Below, piece after piece: positions 34,200-44,848 of a stretch of 64,000 nt of DNA. The position numbers and the translations under genes are program-made. The notes under the pieces are model-generated. The model was not told the origin of the DNA and searched no databases. It worked only from the letters and a program-made list of their open reading frames with translations. Numbering within the stretch: the first letter of the stretch is position 1; every line of letters begins with the position of its first letter. Source of the stretch: Undaria pinnatifida. Taxonomy: Eukaryota; Sar; Phaeophyceae; Laminariales; Alariaceae. The stretch lies in contig JABAKD010000035.1 in the NCBI GenBank assembly GCA_012845835.1, positions 764,246-828,245 on the forward strand, given 5' to 3'.

Positions 34200-34345
34200 G
34201 GGCAGACGACCAGTGAGATTGGAATCTCGCGTGCCGGGGCATGCGTGAGATTTTAATCTCACTAGCCCGGCCGGGCCTAGGTAGGCCCGCTATTGAGACA
34301 TATCACGGGTCGGGCCGTGGCCCGGCCCTGCCCCACCCGCGTGAG
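34200..34345. repeat. Palindromic, G+C-rich segment
   Basis: GTGAGATT-TT-AATCTCAC at 34245-34262 is an inverted repeat with a 2-base spacer, and a related GTGAGATTGGAATCTC lies at 34213. The following 80 bases are built from overlapping GGCCCGGCC-type palindromes. This resembles the edge of a foldback or SINE-like repeat; the identity is unknown. Confidence 0.45.
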
Positions 34346-34489
34346 TTGGCCCTAGGCGCAAAGACCCCTTGAATATGAAAATATCACGAAACGCGACATA
34401 ACTTCGTTTTTAGCCCCCCAAAGCAGATTTCTCGGCGTACATCAATACGTTTTGCGGATATGCACAACAGGCCACCCCCCCCCCAATAA

Positions 34490-34905
34490 CAAACTAATAT
34501 GTATTTGAAAACACCACTCTGAAACACACGATAACGAAGTCTATAACATCACCCAAAACAAACACGTATAGCAACATTCACGCGAACACAAAATAATACG
34601 TGTTCAAAAACACCACTGTGAAACAACACGATAACGAAGCCTAGAGCATCAACCAAAACATACACGTGTAGCACGATAACGAAGTCTAAAACGTCACCAA
34701 AAACATACACGTATAGCAACAACCACGCAAACACAAGATAATACGTGTTTAAAAACACCACTCTGAAACCACACGATAACGAAGCCTAGAACATCAACTA
34801 AAACAACCACGCGGACAAAAAATAATATGTATTCGAAAACACCACTCTGAAGCAACACGATAACGAAGTCCAGAACATCAACCAAGAATGCCCACACACT
34901 AAAAC
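34490..34905. repeat. Minisatellite of about 80-145 bp units next to Ty3-2
   Basis: Four imperfect units, each with AACACCACTCTGAAAC, CACGATAACGAAG and ACATACACGTATAGCAAC. Unit length varies because of internal deletions. The array stops shortly before the point where Ty3-2 homology begins. Confidence 0.7.
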
Positions 34906-34942
34906 CACATGCACGTCTGCATACGAAACCCAGTCAAAAGAT

Positions 34943-35690
34943 GCCTCCGCCTGGCATTCACCGTACCATATCACCTGACAGGCCCACGACCACCGGTATG
35001 ACCACTTTGATCGACAATTTCTTCGGGCAGGTGTCAAGAGCGATGTACGGAGGAGCATCTGGGCCCGTGGCCTTCACCTTCCTGCTACGCCTGCTCGTGA
35101 CGCACTTCGACCGGGTCGACACGGGGGAAGGCCACACTAAGCTGCATACTTTTGGAATGTGTAACGGCACGCCTTTTTCTGATTTCAGTCGGGAGTTACG
35201 TGTGCTAGTATCGGCAGCCACGGGGAGAGAGCGTGTTTTATCTCGGGGGACGGATGTGGTATTCGGAGGTGGTCAGGATGGCGGTCAACGGGCAGTTGCC
35301 GACGCTCATGCCTACGTTGTACCCTGGCTCAAAGGCAACGGTCACACGGCCATATGCCTCGTTAGATGTCGTGTGGAGAGATTTTAGTGACTTAACGCAC
35401 AATAAGACACCTGCTGTCAACGGTGAAAAACATGTTTCTCTACCTGTTTCTTCGACGGGAGCGCAGTCATCCGCGCCTCCGGGGCCCCGGCCCGCCGTTC
35501 ATGGGCGCGGCCAGAGCCGAGTGCCGTCCCAGTCACCTTCTTCGCAAACAGAATCGAGCCATAATCCGATTTTCATGTCGATTACTGGTCCCACCGACAC
35601 TTGGATCGACAAAATGTCCAACGGTTGGCCTTTAGACAAACAACACTATGCAGAACGTTTAGCTGTTAGTGCCTAGTTTAAGACCGACGA
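34943..35690 (+). pseudogene. Gag capsid region of Ty3-2
   Basis: TTLIDNFFGQVSRAMYGGAS, FLLRLLVTHFDRVDTGEGH and FSRELRVLVSAATGRERVLS match the same words in the gag of Ty3-3 (60070-60310). Frame changes occur near 35150 and 35260. A low-complexity Ser/Pro/Gly part follows (35440-35560). The protein would form the particle shell. Confidence 0.65.
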
Positions 35691-35885
35691 CCCTCCCCTC
35701 TGGAACGGCCTCCTCAAACCCTCCACCCGCGTCGCTGCCCTCCGAGAAAATCGGGGTCATTGCCTCAACTGTCATGAAGACACTCACTCCTTACGCAATT
35801 GTAGGCGCCCCTTGATCCACGCCAGCGACTGTCTAAACCCTGAACTCGGCCAACTCGGCGATAACGACGTTTTCCGACGGTGGTA
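35691..35885 (+). pseudogene. Gag nucleocapsid CCHC zinc knuckle, Ty3-2
   Basis: GHCLNCHEDTHSLRNC (about 35758-35805) has the C-x2-C-x4-H-x4-C pattern of retroviral-type nucleocapsid knuckles, which bind element RNA. It is followed by LNPELGQLGDND, matching Ty3-3. Confidence 0.75.
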
Positions 35886-37278
35886 AGCACATATGATTAG
35901 CTACCGCCGCGACGGTAGGTCTTCTTGCTCGCTCAAACCAATCACGAGGGTACCACCAGGACCAGGGCCAAGTACATAGTCACAGTGTCAACCACAGCCA
36001 CAGCGGTAACCACAACGGCACATACACGTCAGGGTAACATGGTGCTGTCCCACCCTCGCCAGCCTCCTCAGCTTCCGCGTCTGCTCCGGGGAAGCGCTTC
36101 GGGGCAACCCACAATCCGAGCGGAAACCCCAACGCGCGCCAACCGGGTACCTTTCGCATCGGCAACTGACAGCGCGACCGCGGTACGGCACACCCGACCC
36201 ATCCGCCGGCGTCACTGTCAGGGACACCTCCTTTGATTTCGCAAAATGCTCGAGTGTATGTTGGTCGCCTTCCACGTGACACGGCACAAATTCTTTCTGT
36301 TAAGAGCCCACGGGCTGCTACGCCGTCTGCTGACGATCTTCACGGCGTTGAACGAGCGGTGGGGACCAACGCTCCTAGCACCCCCCCCCAGCCAGGTTAC
36401 ATTTTCTACGACGGGAGTGCGGGCTCACAGCGCCGCCCCCCTCGATCATATTCCGAGTTCGACAACGGGAACCCGCGCTCCCAGCGCCGTCCCCCACTGC
36501 CGTGGCTCAAACTCGACAATGGGGGCACGCGCCCCTAACGCTGCCCCCCTCAACCATGACAGAGGATCCGGCACCTCGCACGCTCCCCCCAGGCACGCGT
36601 CGTCATTACACGCGAGCGGGTTCGTCTCCACTTCGTCCTGACCGTGAAGCGGCGGTTGGTTTGAGGTGTGGGAAAGCCAACCCTATTACACAGAGGTTTT
36701 TTACAAGATTCGATCCCGTGTTTCCTCGCGATAGTAGCGGGCGCTCTATCCTTTTCCCCATCAATGAGGAGCCGACAAGCTTAGCTACCTCGTCTCTCTA
36801 CTCCAAGAGGGCCAACGGGAACGAGCCCCATCGGGCTAGGAATTTACTTCCACTTGCCTGAGCCCCGCTCTCGAAGACGCCCTCTTGGTCTACGGGGCCT
36901 GCTCCGTCTTTACCAACGCCAATCCTCATTCACCAGCTTAGGTCTGCCCCAATGGCACAGGATCGAGATCCGTTACTGCGCAACGGGCAAGTGTTGACGC
37001 CACGGCCTCCATCGCGATCAGCTGGACGCTTTTCCCGCGAGTATAAGGACGAATCGCGAGCCTCATTAAGCAGTAACAGCTTCGAGCCCCCTGCCCCTTC
37101 GGGCGCAGTTAGAGCAGTTCCTTGTAGCTTTACGCCGAAGAGCATCAAGGCCACGACGCGACCACCCGTGGATTCGGCCTCACGTCGCGCTCCCGAGGCT
37201 GGGCGTTCCCAGACGGGGACGCTATAGGCCCAAAGTGCCGAAGATCGGTGTTCCCAGACGGGGACATTACAGGCTCAT
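35886..37278 (+). pseudogene. Variable Pro/Ser-rich region and single linker unit, Ty3-2
   Basis: 36390-36560 contains imperfect tandem units encoding DNGNPRSQRRPP-like peptides. 36640-36780 aligns with 61790-61920 of Ty3-3. 37080-37278 holds one copy of the linker unit that is repeated in Ty3-1 and Ty3-3 (RRAPEAGRSQTGTL). No catalytic domain is seen. Confidence 0.5.
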
Positions 37279-37830
37279 ATGCCTAACACGGCCTCCGAAG
37301 GGTTGGCACCGTCGACGTTTTGCCCTTCCCTCGAATACTCCACAGACAAAGTGGTGTTATTCTGGCAACCGCCGTCCATTTTCTCGCATTGGTCTCCATC
37401 GTCGTTTGTCGTCGACGACGTCTCATATTCGTTCGCGGAGCAGTTTATGATCGAAAAGACTCGGCTTTTTAAAGACCATCGCGCAGTGGAGCTGATCATA
37501 TCATCGTCTGACCCCAGCACACTCCAACGCGTCGATCGAGGCGTGCGCATCTTTGACACCGCTGTTTGGGACAGGGAGAAGGAGAATGGCGTGTTATCTG
37601 GCAATTATGCCAATATTATGATAAACCCAGCCATGACACTTCATCTTTCGAGCACTGGCAACAAACGTTGTCAGAGGACAGTCCTCTGGACCCAGTGTGG
37701 ATTAATGGTCTCTGCGCGGACGACCCCCGCGCCAAGAACCCACACAAGTGGAGAGGAAAAATTTGCTCGGTAAGGCACTCTCTGTCGTTCGCGAAGCAAT
37801 TCGCGACAGCGAGGCCGGATCGCCACACCC
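37279..37830 (+). pseudogene. NADAR (YbiA-like) domain in Ty3-2, frameshifted
   Basis: The order of motifs is VVLFWQPPS, DDVSYSFAEQFMIEKTRLF (tyrosine and glutamate of the family signature kept), IFDTAVWDREKENGV with the tryptophan that Ty3-1 has lost, then a decayed AKF-QNP box. After a frame change near 37640, SPLDPVWINGLCADDPR is the WGIGL box with one insertion. In a third frame, ERKNLLGKALSVVREAIRD is the normal NADAR C-terminus. It lies directly after the linker unit and directly before the protease. The same domain at the corresponding place in three diverged elements shows it belongs to the family and is not a chance capture. Confidence 0.82.
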
Positions 37831-37845
37831 GGCGTTCCCTCGTCG

Positions 37846-38418
37846 GTGCCGCAGCCCCACCGGAATGCTGGAATCCACGAAGTCTCATCCGCTCAGCAGT
37901 CGCGCCTGGGGACCGCGGTCGGCGCTGACCAAGGTCCTCCTTCGCCCTATTTTTCGGGCGCACCCGACGGCCAAAGCCCGGAGGTTTTGGCGATAGCTTG
38001 TCGCGGCGCCTCTGACCGTGCACTGCCAGAACATGACCCTTGCCTCGTCGGGGGTGCTGTGACGCTGGACGACGTTTGTTTCACTACCGAGATTGCAATA
38101 CATAGGGGAGGGGACGCCATTGTGCCCTACAGATGTACGGCACTCCTCGAGTCTGGCTCCCCTCAAAACTCCATCCGACGTGACGTGTTGGATCGTGTGC
38201 TATTGGTAGGCGCCGCTTCATTGGCGTGCGAGCGGCCCAGCAGCCCTCGCTCCTGGGGTGGTTTTGGCGAATCCGCCCCTTTACGGACCGTGACCCATAT
38301 CCGTCTGAGCGTTCAATTATTTTGCGAAAATGAACCGACGCGCTCTCTCGCGGTGTGGGCATGCGTGATCCCTCCATCGGTCATGCAGCACGCTGTCTTG
38401 CTGGGCCGCGACAGCTGA
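37846..38418 (+). pseudogene. Retropepsin-like aspartic protease of Ty3-2, catalytic Asp replaced by Glu
   Basis: The frame has LVGGAVTLDDVCFTTEIAIH, then TALLESGSPQNSIRRDVL and ends VLLGRDS, the layout of gypsy proteases. The catalytic triplet should read D-S/T-G; codon 38149-38151 is GAG, giving E-S-G. The protease would cut the polyprotein. The substitution alone predicts loss of activity. Confidence 0.65.
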
Positions 38419-39174
38419 ATTCGCTTCAACACCCGTTCGTACCGCGTCGTGCCCTCTCGTCCCCTCTATAATCGGGTGATGGGCGAGCTGACGTTGTTCC
38501 ACCACGCCACAACAGGCGTAGCGGCATATGCCGTCGACCCCGCAGCTTCGAACGGTACTTTTCACCTTCGCTATTATGGCTCTACAGGTGTCGCGCCGTC
38601 GGACGAGCCCTAACTGCTCGCGGTCAACTTGGTGCGCAGTAACGGCTCCCCTGCGCTCACAGGACAATACTTTGTCGACATACTGCCGCAGCTGGACATT
38701 CTTTCAAGGCAGAAACACGTTGTTGCTTCAGGACGACAGGTGCTTCCCTCAACAGGTATCGCGGATCTTCGAGCCAGGCGACCTTGTCGGAGTCGCCGAT
38801 GCTCCATTTTTGCGCGTCCCGCGGGGTGCCTTGCAACACCCCACCAACGCTGCGGGGTCCCACCCTGGCCAGACGTCGGACAATCAGGTCTCCACGGTCT
38901 CGCGCTCGCCCGATACGGAGGGGATAACTCCCGCCGTACCGCCGCCCTCGCCGGCGTTAATGGAACGTTTGAACCCAGCCCAGCGTTCTGCGTTTCAATG
39001 CGTCTGGGTCGGACCCCCACCGCACCCGCGGGAGGTCGCGTTCGACTTACACGACCCTGGTCGGGACCCCCGGCCGTTGAGCAACTGGGGGATGTGCTCT
39101 GCCACGTTCTTGACGTGTTCTCCACCTCGAAGACGGATTTTGGGTCCTGCACCTTGATGCCTTTCGAAATATCG

Positions 39175-40245
39175 GTTCAGGAGCGCGGCGATCCGGTCAC
39201 TTCACGGCCCCATTGCATAAACCCTATACTGACTAAAGAAGTGGACGCGACTCTTAACCAGTACCTCGCGGCTGGGCTTATTCAGCTCTCGACTTCACCG
39301 TACTCGAGCCCGCTTGTGGTCATCCCGAAGAAATCTGGCCGTGTGAAGATCACGGTGAACTACAAAAACCTCAACCAAATTAGCAGGATAATCCAACTGT
39401 CGATCCCCCGCGTGGACCAGGTCCTGGACTTATTAGGCTCAGGTCGGATTTTGTCCTTGTCCGGCTTGGTTTACTCGTTCCACCAGATAAAGACACACAA
39501 GGACATAGTTCTTCTTACAGCTCTATGCACACCCACAGGCCTCTATGAATGGCTCGTTATGCATCAGGGCAGCAGCGCCTCGTCTGGGTGGTTCATCATA
39601 GTCATCAATGAGGTGATTAAGGACTTGAAACAAGTGGCCTCTTACCTCGACGACGTTATCGTGTTCGATTCCGACCCTGTAGCGCATGTTTGGACGATTC
39701 GCTCTCTCTCCGAACACCTTCGAAAGCATAATCTCAAGCTTTCCCCCTCGAAGGCGCGATTGGGTACCACCGATGCGAACCTTCTGGCCCACTCCCTTTC
39801 TCCAGCAGGCCTACACCCAAACGCAGAAAACGTGTCGGCATTGACCAATATACTGATGCCCACAGACGTTAAGCAGGTCCGCAATCCTTTGCCTGACTTA
39901 TCGAAGAGGCTTCGTCCGATTAACGCGCTCCTTCGGAAGGGGGTTGAATTTTCCTTCACGCCTGCCATGGAGAACTTGGTGCGAGAAATCTTGGCGGAGC
40001 TCACGACCCCGCCGGTCCTCGATTTCCCTAGTTGGGACGCCGTTGCCGACGGCGCACGCCCGTTTCACGTGTATTGCGACGCCTCATCGACGGGTTCGGA
40101 GCCGCTCTTGAAAAGGAGCAGACGGACGGCTCCATAAAACTCATCGCGTATCGAGCTACGCTCAAGTTGGAAAGGCATTGGACTCTTCTCGATTTGGAGG
40201 CTGGCATCATCGTCTGGGCTCTCAAACGCCTCGGCGGCTACCTTT
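39175..40245 (+). pseudogene. Ty3/gypsy reverse transcriptase and RNase H, Ty3-2
   Basis: RT signature words appear in order: LNQYLAAGLIQLSTSPYSSP, VIPKKSGRVKITVNYKNLN, PRVDQVLDLLGSG, LVYSFHQI, and the catalytic YLDD at 39643-39654. In motif A, the aspartate expected before LVYSF is glycine (GGC at 39463-39465). The RNase H start FHVYCDASSTG (about 40060-40090) is followed by a one-base deletion, and the next frame continues ALEKEQTDGSIKLIAYRATL and HWTLLDLEAGIIVWALKRL. The frame upstream to 38629 is open but not clearly homologous. Copying of RNA would be abolished. Confidence 0.85.
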
Positions 40246-41157
40246 AGAGCACCACGTTCCGTAAATCCACAGCCCACAATGCTTTGGGAAGCATAGGCAA
40301 AATGGGGAACCACAACGCCCGAGTCCAGAGAAGGCTCGAGTTCCTCACCGCATTCGATTACCCCCCTCAAAAACTGAAAAAGAAGCGCGGACGGCAACGC
40401 CGACTTCCTGTCTCGCTTGCCGGAGCCTGCCACGGAACACGACCGCAATGGTTCACGAGTCGAACCCCTGTTGACGATGGTGGCATATACGTTAAAAGGG
40501 CTTGCGGGCTGCACACTCCTTCCTCTCCGATTCCGTGTGTCGGCTTGGATGGGCTAATGCTCCGCACCGAAAATAATGCCTGGGCTGGGCCCCCTCTCAC
40601 CCTTGCCGACGTGTGCGATTTTCGCGCTCACGGGCGACCTATTAGGCCTGACGACCTTTCTATTCCTTCCAGGAGATTCTTCGCTCGTGTTCTTCATCCG
40701 CCGCCACCGTCGATAGCTCTCCCGGCCGCGGGGGGGGCTCGCGTGCAGCCGACTTCGATTTCGCTTCGGGTTTTGCTGTACCCACCGTGGCCAGCGAGGA
40801 CTCCGCAGAAGCCCCGGCTGCCATGACGTCAGTTGCCCACCCGACTCCTCCCGGACCTCGGTACAAGGGACTGACTCAGTCGAGCTCACGGCCCCGACCT
40901 CGCCCGTCTCTACCTCGCCTGGCTCTCCGGCGCCCCAGCCGATGACGCATATTTCGAACCGCATCTCCACTCGGACGCGCCGGCGGTCAGCAACAGCAGC
41001 TGGTAAGGCACCCCCTGCTGTCGACTATGGCTTCGGGCCCGGCTGGGGCCCTCGGCCATCGTCCGGACTAGTTACAACACCGCCGCGAGCCCGACGGCCG
41101 TGACCGGCTCCGTCCGCCGCCGCGACCCCTACTCTTGCCAACCCGCCGGCCCGCACG
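40246..41157 (+). pseudogene. RNase H tail and linker to integrase, Ty3-2
   Basis: HNARVQRRLEFLTAFDY at about 40310-40360 is the RNase H/connection tail typical of gypsy elements. It is followed by Pro/Arg-rich linker with one copy of the 15-codon unit that is repeated in Ty3-1. Frames shift repeatedly. Confidence 0.6.
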
Positions 41158-42397
41158 GTGTCACTTCCGTCCGACCACAACCACGCAGAGCCTATGGGGA
41201 CTCCTATCTTACGGCACGCTGAGTCGACGTGCCACGCCACGATACGTTACATCTCTATCAGCCGGCCGTCGGCCCTGCCGCCCGAACTTTTGGCGTGCTA
41301 CCCCTCGCACAATCATCCCTCCCTCTCAAACATCAAGGGGCTGGCGGGTAAGGGTCGACTACATACAACCGACGACGACATCGTCCTACTCGTCCGTAAC
41401 CCGACACTGCCGCCAACAAAGTCTGACAAACCCAACTCTGTTGGGCGAGCTGCTTGCTTGCTAAACGACGAGCCCATTCGCATCTACGTTCCCATGCTCA
41501 TGCGCCCTCGGATCATGCAAGCTTGTCACCCGACGGTCTCTTGTCACCTTGGCACCACGCGTACGTTGCGCATGCTGGAGCGGTTTCATTGGCGGATTGG
41601 CATGAACTTGTGCATCCAGTGATGGCTTCGCCATTGCTTGAAGTGCCAAGTACGGAAAACCCCACACCCACATCGCAATGCCTCTACCGGAAGGTCCAGG
41701 TATCGCCGTCAGCCTTGACTATTTCGCCCCCCTCCAGGTCAGGCCACGAGGCAACACCTACATCTTGTTGTTCACCGATCGCTTCAGTCTTCGGGCCAAC
41801 ATGGCCCCCGTCACTGCCGCTGAGTTCACCGCGGAGGGTACAACCAATATCCTGGTGAACCAATACATCCCCTTGTGGGGATTCCCGCGCACCATACTCT
41901 CGGACAACGAACTGCAGTTCTACTCCAAGCTTTCACAAGTTGTATATCAGCTCTTTCGTGTGCACAAGCTTGCTACAAGCGCCTGTCATCCCAACTGTAA
42001 CGGGGGCATTGAGCGGGTGAACCACACTATGGCCCAAATGCTGGCTATGGTCGTCAACGAGCGACAAGACCATTGGGACTTGCGTCTGCCCCACGTCGAA
42101 ATCGCTTACAACAATTACGTCAGCTCGGCGACGGGTCTGGCGCCCAACGAGGTCCACATGGGCAGACTCCCACGTCTCTCCATGACGGCTTTCGACCGTA
42201 CTGCCGTTGTGGAACACCAGAGTCTGGCCCGTGACGAGCTGGCCTATTGCGACTTGGCCACCGACCGGCACAAGCGCGCAAACGACATTGTCCGCGCACA
42301 CCACGACCTCACCGTTTTTCGTGTTCACCGCAGAAACTCGGCCCTCGCCGACGCGGTGCGTCCTGCACCTGACTTCGCTACGTGTGGTTGGGCATAG
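41158..42397 (+). pseudogene. Integrase zinc domain and DDE core, Ty3-2
   Basis: MRPRIMQACHPTVSCHLG and MLERFHWRIGM start the H2C2 zinc domain, but a TGA near 41620 (tryptophan in Ty3-1) and a frame change break it. From 41678 to 42397 the core is open, with all three acidic residues: SLDYFAPL, LSDNELQF and GGIERVNH. The frame ends in TAG where Ty3-1 has a tryptophan codon (GWAWVYN). The core is better preserved than the rest of the element. Confidence 0.82.
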
Positions 42398-43390
42398 GTG
42401 TACAATTCTGCTTCTACTATCCGTCAGCCTTTGAAGGCGAACGCTGACGTCAAGGTATCAAGGCCAAACTCACAATCAACTGGATGGGTCCGTACAAGAT
42501 CCTGGCAGTCGGTCCCTGCTGCGTCGCTGAGACCGCGGACGGCTCGCCGCTCGGGAGCAACCCCCTCTACTTGGATCCCCCTTCCGACCTTCTCGGTTTA
42601 AAGGCTCGTCGGCTGCAAACCCTGCGCCAACCCTCACGACAGCGGGGACATGCCCAAATACCTACCGGCGAGGCTGACGCAGTAAATGCTCAACAATTTT
42701 TCCAAGAAGTCCCGGCCGTACCACGTCACTCAAGACGACGTTTCGACACTCCTACAACGGCTGGAGGTGGAGAGGGTCACTGGTCATCAGTCGGTGCGGG
42801 GTCGAGATGGCGTCATCGCGGTGCTATACAAGACACATTGGTCAGGACTTTCCGAGCCTTCCTGGGAGCGGAAAATATACTTCCACCTCTGTCGCCCCAC
42901 ATCTTGCGTTATTGGGCCAGACCTCCGCGCCAGCACCCGTAAAACAACCGCCTCTACCACTGAATGCGGATCGAAGCGGGACAGCGCGAGGTCTCCCGCA
43001 ACAACGGGGAACGTCTCCTAACGCCGGGCTACGCTTGTGTTCCCTGGGCCGATTAGGTCCGTCGCTACCACGACACGGTGCTTCCCAGGAGAGTCCATAA
43101 TTGATACAAGGGAGACCATGGGTTACGGTGGCTTGGAAAAATAAGCACGAGCATTACCGAGGACGAGGTAGTCCTGGTCTTCTTTCTGGACGACCCCAGG
43201 CCGATTAAACTTCCTCTTCCCCCGGCGTGCTACATGGCTTCGACGGGAGCCGTACGAGGCTCTTGGTGCCTTCAAGGTCACATCGCCAGTGCGTTTCCTC
43301 GGGGAATCCAACGTAATGTAGATGAACCTCGAGGCACGTCTATGGCTAGCTGGCTTTCAAGCCGCCACCGCTCCTCGATAGTTCTACATG
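42398..43390 (+). pseudogene. Integrase C-terminus, chromodomain and Tudor-like segment, Ty3-2
   Basis: Overlapping frames recover VYNSAS, GPYKILAVGPC, then the chromodomain block LEVERVTGHQSVRGRDG, VLYKTHWSGLSEPSWERK, and the decayed Tudor-like block RWLGKIST, FFLDDPRPIKLPLPPA. At least four indels separate the pieces. Confidence 0.7.
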
Positions 43391-43527
43391 TTTTGGGGGG
43401 GCTATGAGGTTTGCGTCTTTGTCTTTGGGCTGTTTGTGATGTCCTGCGGGTCTTGGTCTGGTTTTCGGGCGGTTCTTTCCTTTTTGGTTTGTCCTGCTGA
43501 TACCTATGCAGAGATCTGCAAACGGTG

Positions 43528-44081
43528 TGTTGAAGATAGGGGTTTCGGACTACCACCTATCGACGTAGTGTTCAGTAGCATTGATTTTGTTTTGCTGTAC
43601 TTGTAGTCGTAGCAGAACTAGAAAGTAAAATATGAACGTTACAGCTGAACGGAAACTTTCTTTGAAGAATTGTTCTAGAAAAACGGCGGGGCTACCACCT
43701 GTTCGACTACTGCTGTAATAGGTCGAGAAGATCGTTTAGTTCGAGAAGATCGCATCGTACGAGGTAGTCGAGTTCTTGACGTCAGAGGTGTCTGGAAGAA
43801 GTAGCACTTTGTGCACTGAGACGGATGATGCGGGTAGCCCCACCCCATTCACTCCTCACTCTGCTCTCATCCTTCTGTTCTTCCTCGTCAGTTTTCAGTG
43901 TCCCCTGAACAATGGACACATCAGTCCATTGTCCTCAAGGGCTTCTTTTGTTGGTCGAAAGCGCCCCTTTTTTTCATCAATATAATTTCACCTCGTGCAT
44001 CTTGGACGCTCCGTTGGTTACCTCATTTGCTGCCAGCGCCAGCCTCTGCGACCACGCCAGGTCGTATCGTCACATACGCCA
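43528..44081 (+). repeat. 5' LTR of copia element A
   Basis: 554 bases starting TGTTGAAGATAG and ending CACATACGCCA. It aligns over its length with 56697-57235, with many substitutions, so the insertion is old. Confidence 0.8.
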
Positions 44082-44140
44082 GTAGGTTGTAGAGCCTCGT
44101 CTACATCGCAGCGCGCGCCTCAGGAGTCTTCGAGGAGACG

Positions 44141-44447
44141 TGTTGATTGTATGCTTGGATGTGATACGGATATGATGACGGCTGAGTTTAGTAGGGGTTT
44201 CCAGTGATAGGTTGACTACATGGCAGCGGAACATCGGGGTGGTGCAATTTTTCTGGCTGTTTCGCCGTCACTCCTCGTTGTTGTTCTTCTACCGAGTGAG
44301 TCTTCTTGTCTCCACGATGTGCCTTGGCTAGGAGCGACATGATGTATTTGTACGTCGTTTACTTGTCTTCATACCGGTGACTTCACTACCCCACTACTGT
44401 TCGCTCAACGGGTAAGCCCTCTACGATTCGTAGGGATCAACAAACAC
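44141..44447 (+). repeat. 5' LTR of copia element B
   Basis: 307 bases. It ends AGCCCTCTACGATTCGTAGG-ATCAACAAACA; CCCTCTACGATTCGTAGGG contains the short inverted repeat CTACGA/TCGTAG. Confidence 0.8.
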
Positions 44448-44599
44448 GATAATTATCCCGTACCGAACGAGGTACCGTCCCTGTTCGAAGCAAAAGGTGT
44501 TGAGTGCTGTGGGCTCTTCTGCGGAAGAGAGCTAGCTGGAGATATCACAAAAACAGCCCTCCCTGTGAAAGGGAGCGAGCTGGATTTCTTATTTGACCC

Positions 44600-44848
44600 A
44601 TGCCCGAGGGCAAGGTAAAAATGGGCGTTGTGGACGTGAAAGCGTTAGCAGAGAGGGCGGGGAGCTCTCAGCGGGCCACGATGCGGGTGCTGGAAGAGCT
44701 GCTCGCAAGAAGGGACCAACTCGAGCAAGAAATTGAAGGTGGTTCTTACTACGATTTTCGGACCGTCGACCAGATTTCTGCCGGATGGGATGCGTTCTAC
44801 CTAATCGAAGGTCGCATTGAGGAAAGCAAACTCATCATTTGGGGGTAA
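44600..44848 (+). CDS. Short open frame of 82 codons in element B, unknown
   Basis: The predicted product is rich in charged residues and likely helical (RATMRVLEELLARRDQLEQE). It starts at an ATG about 150 bases after the 5' LTR, where gag would begin. No zinc knuckle or known domain is visible. It may be a gag remnant or a chance frame. Confidence 0.3.
   Translation: MPEGKVKMGVVDVKALAERAGSSQRATMRVLEELLARRDQLEQEIEGGSYYDFRTVDQISAGWDAFYLIEGRIEESKLIIWG

Larger units (their letters stand above)
34943..43498 (+). mobile_element. Ty3/gypsy retrotransposon Ty3-2 with NADAR, truncated at both ends
   Basis: The best-preserved gene order of the family is here: gag capsid, CCHC zinc knuckle, variable Pro/Ser region, linker unit, NADAR, protease, RT, RNase H, integrase, chromodomain, Tudor-like end. 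No LTR is present on either side. The left end starts inside the capsid, compared with Ty3-3, and the right end stops in the 3' untranslated region at about 43498. Many stops and frameshifts are present. It is related to but clearly diverged from Ty3-1. Confidence 0.85.

Noticed and set aside
38629-39170. N-terminal part of the long frame before the Ty3-2 RT as a real protein
   Set aside because: It overlaps two other frames, and no recognisable motif appears before the RT words at about 39240; it is probably linker or out-of-frame sequence.
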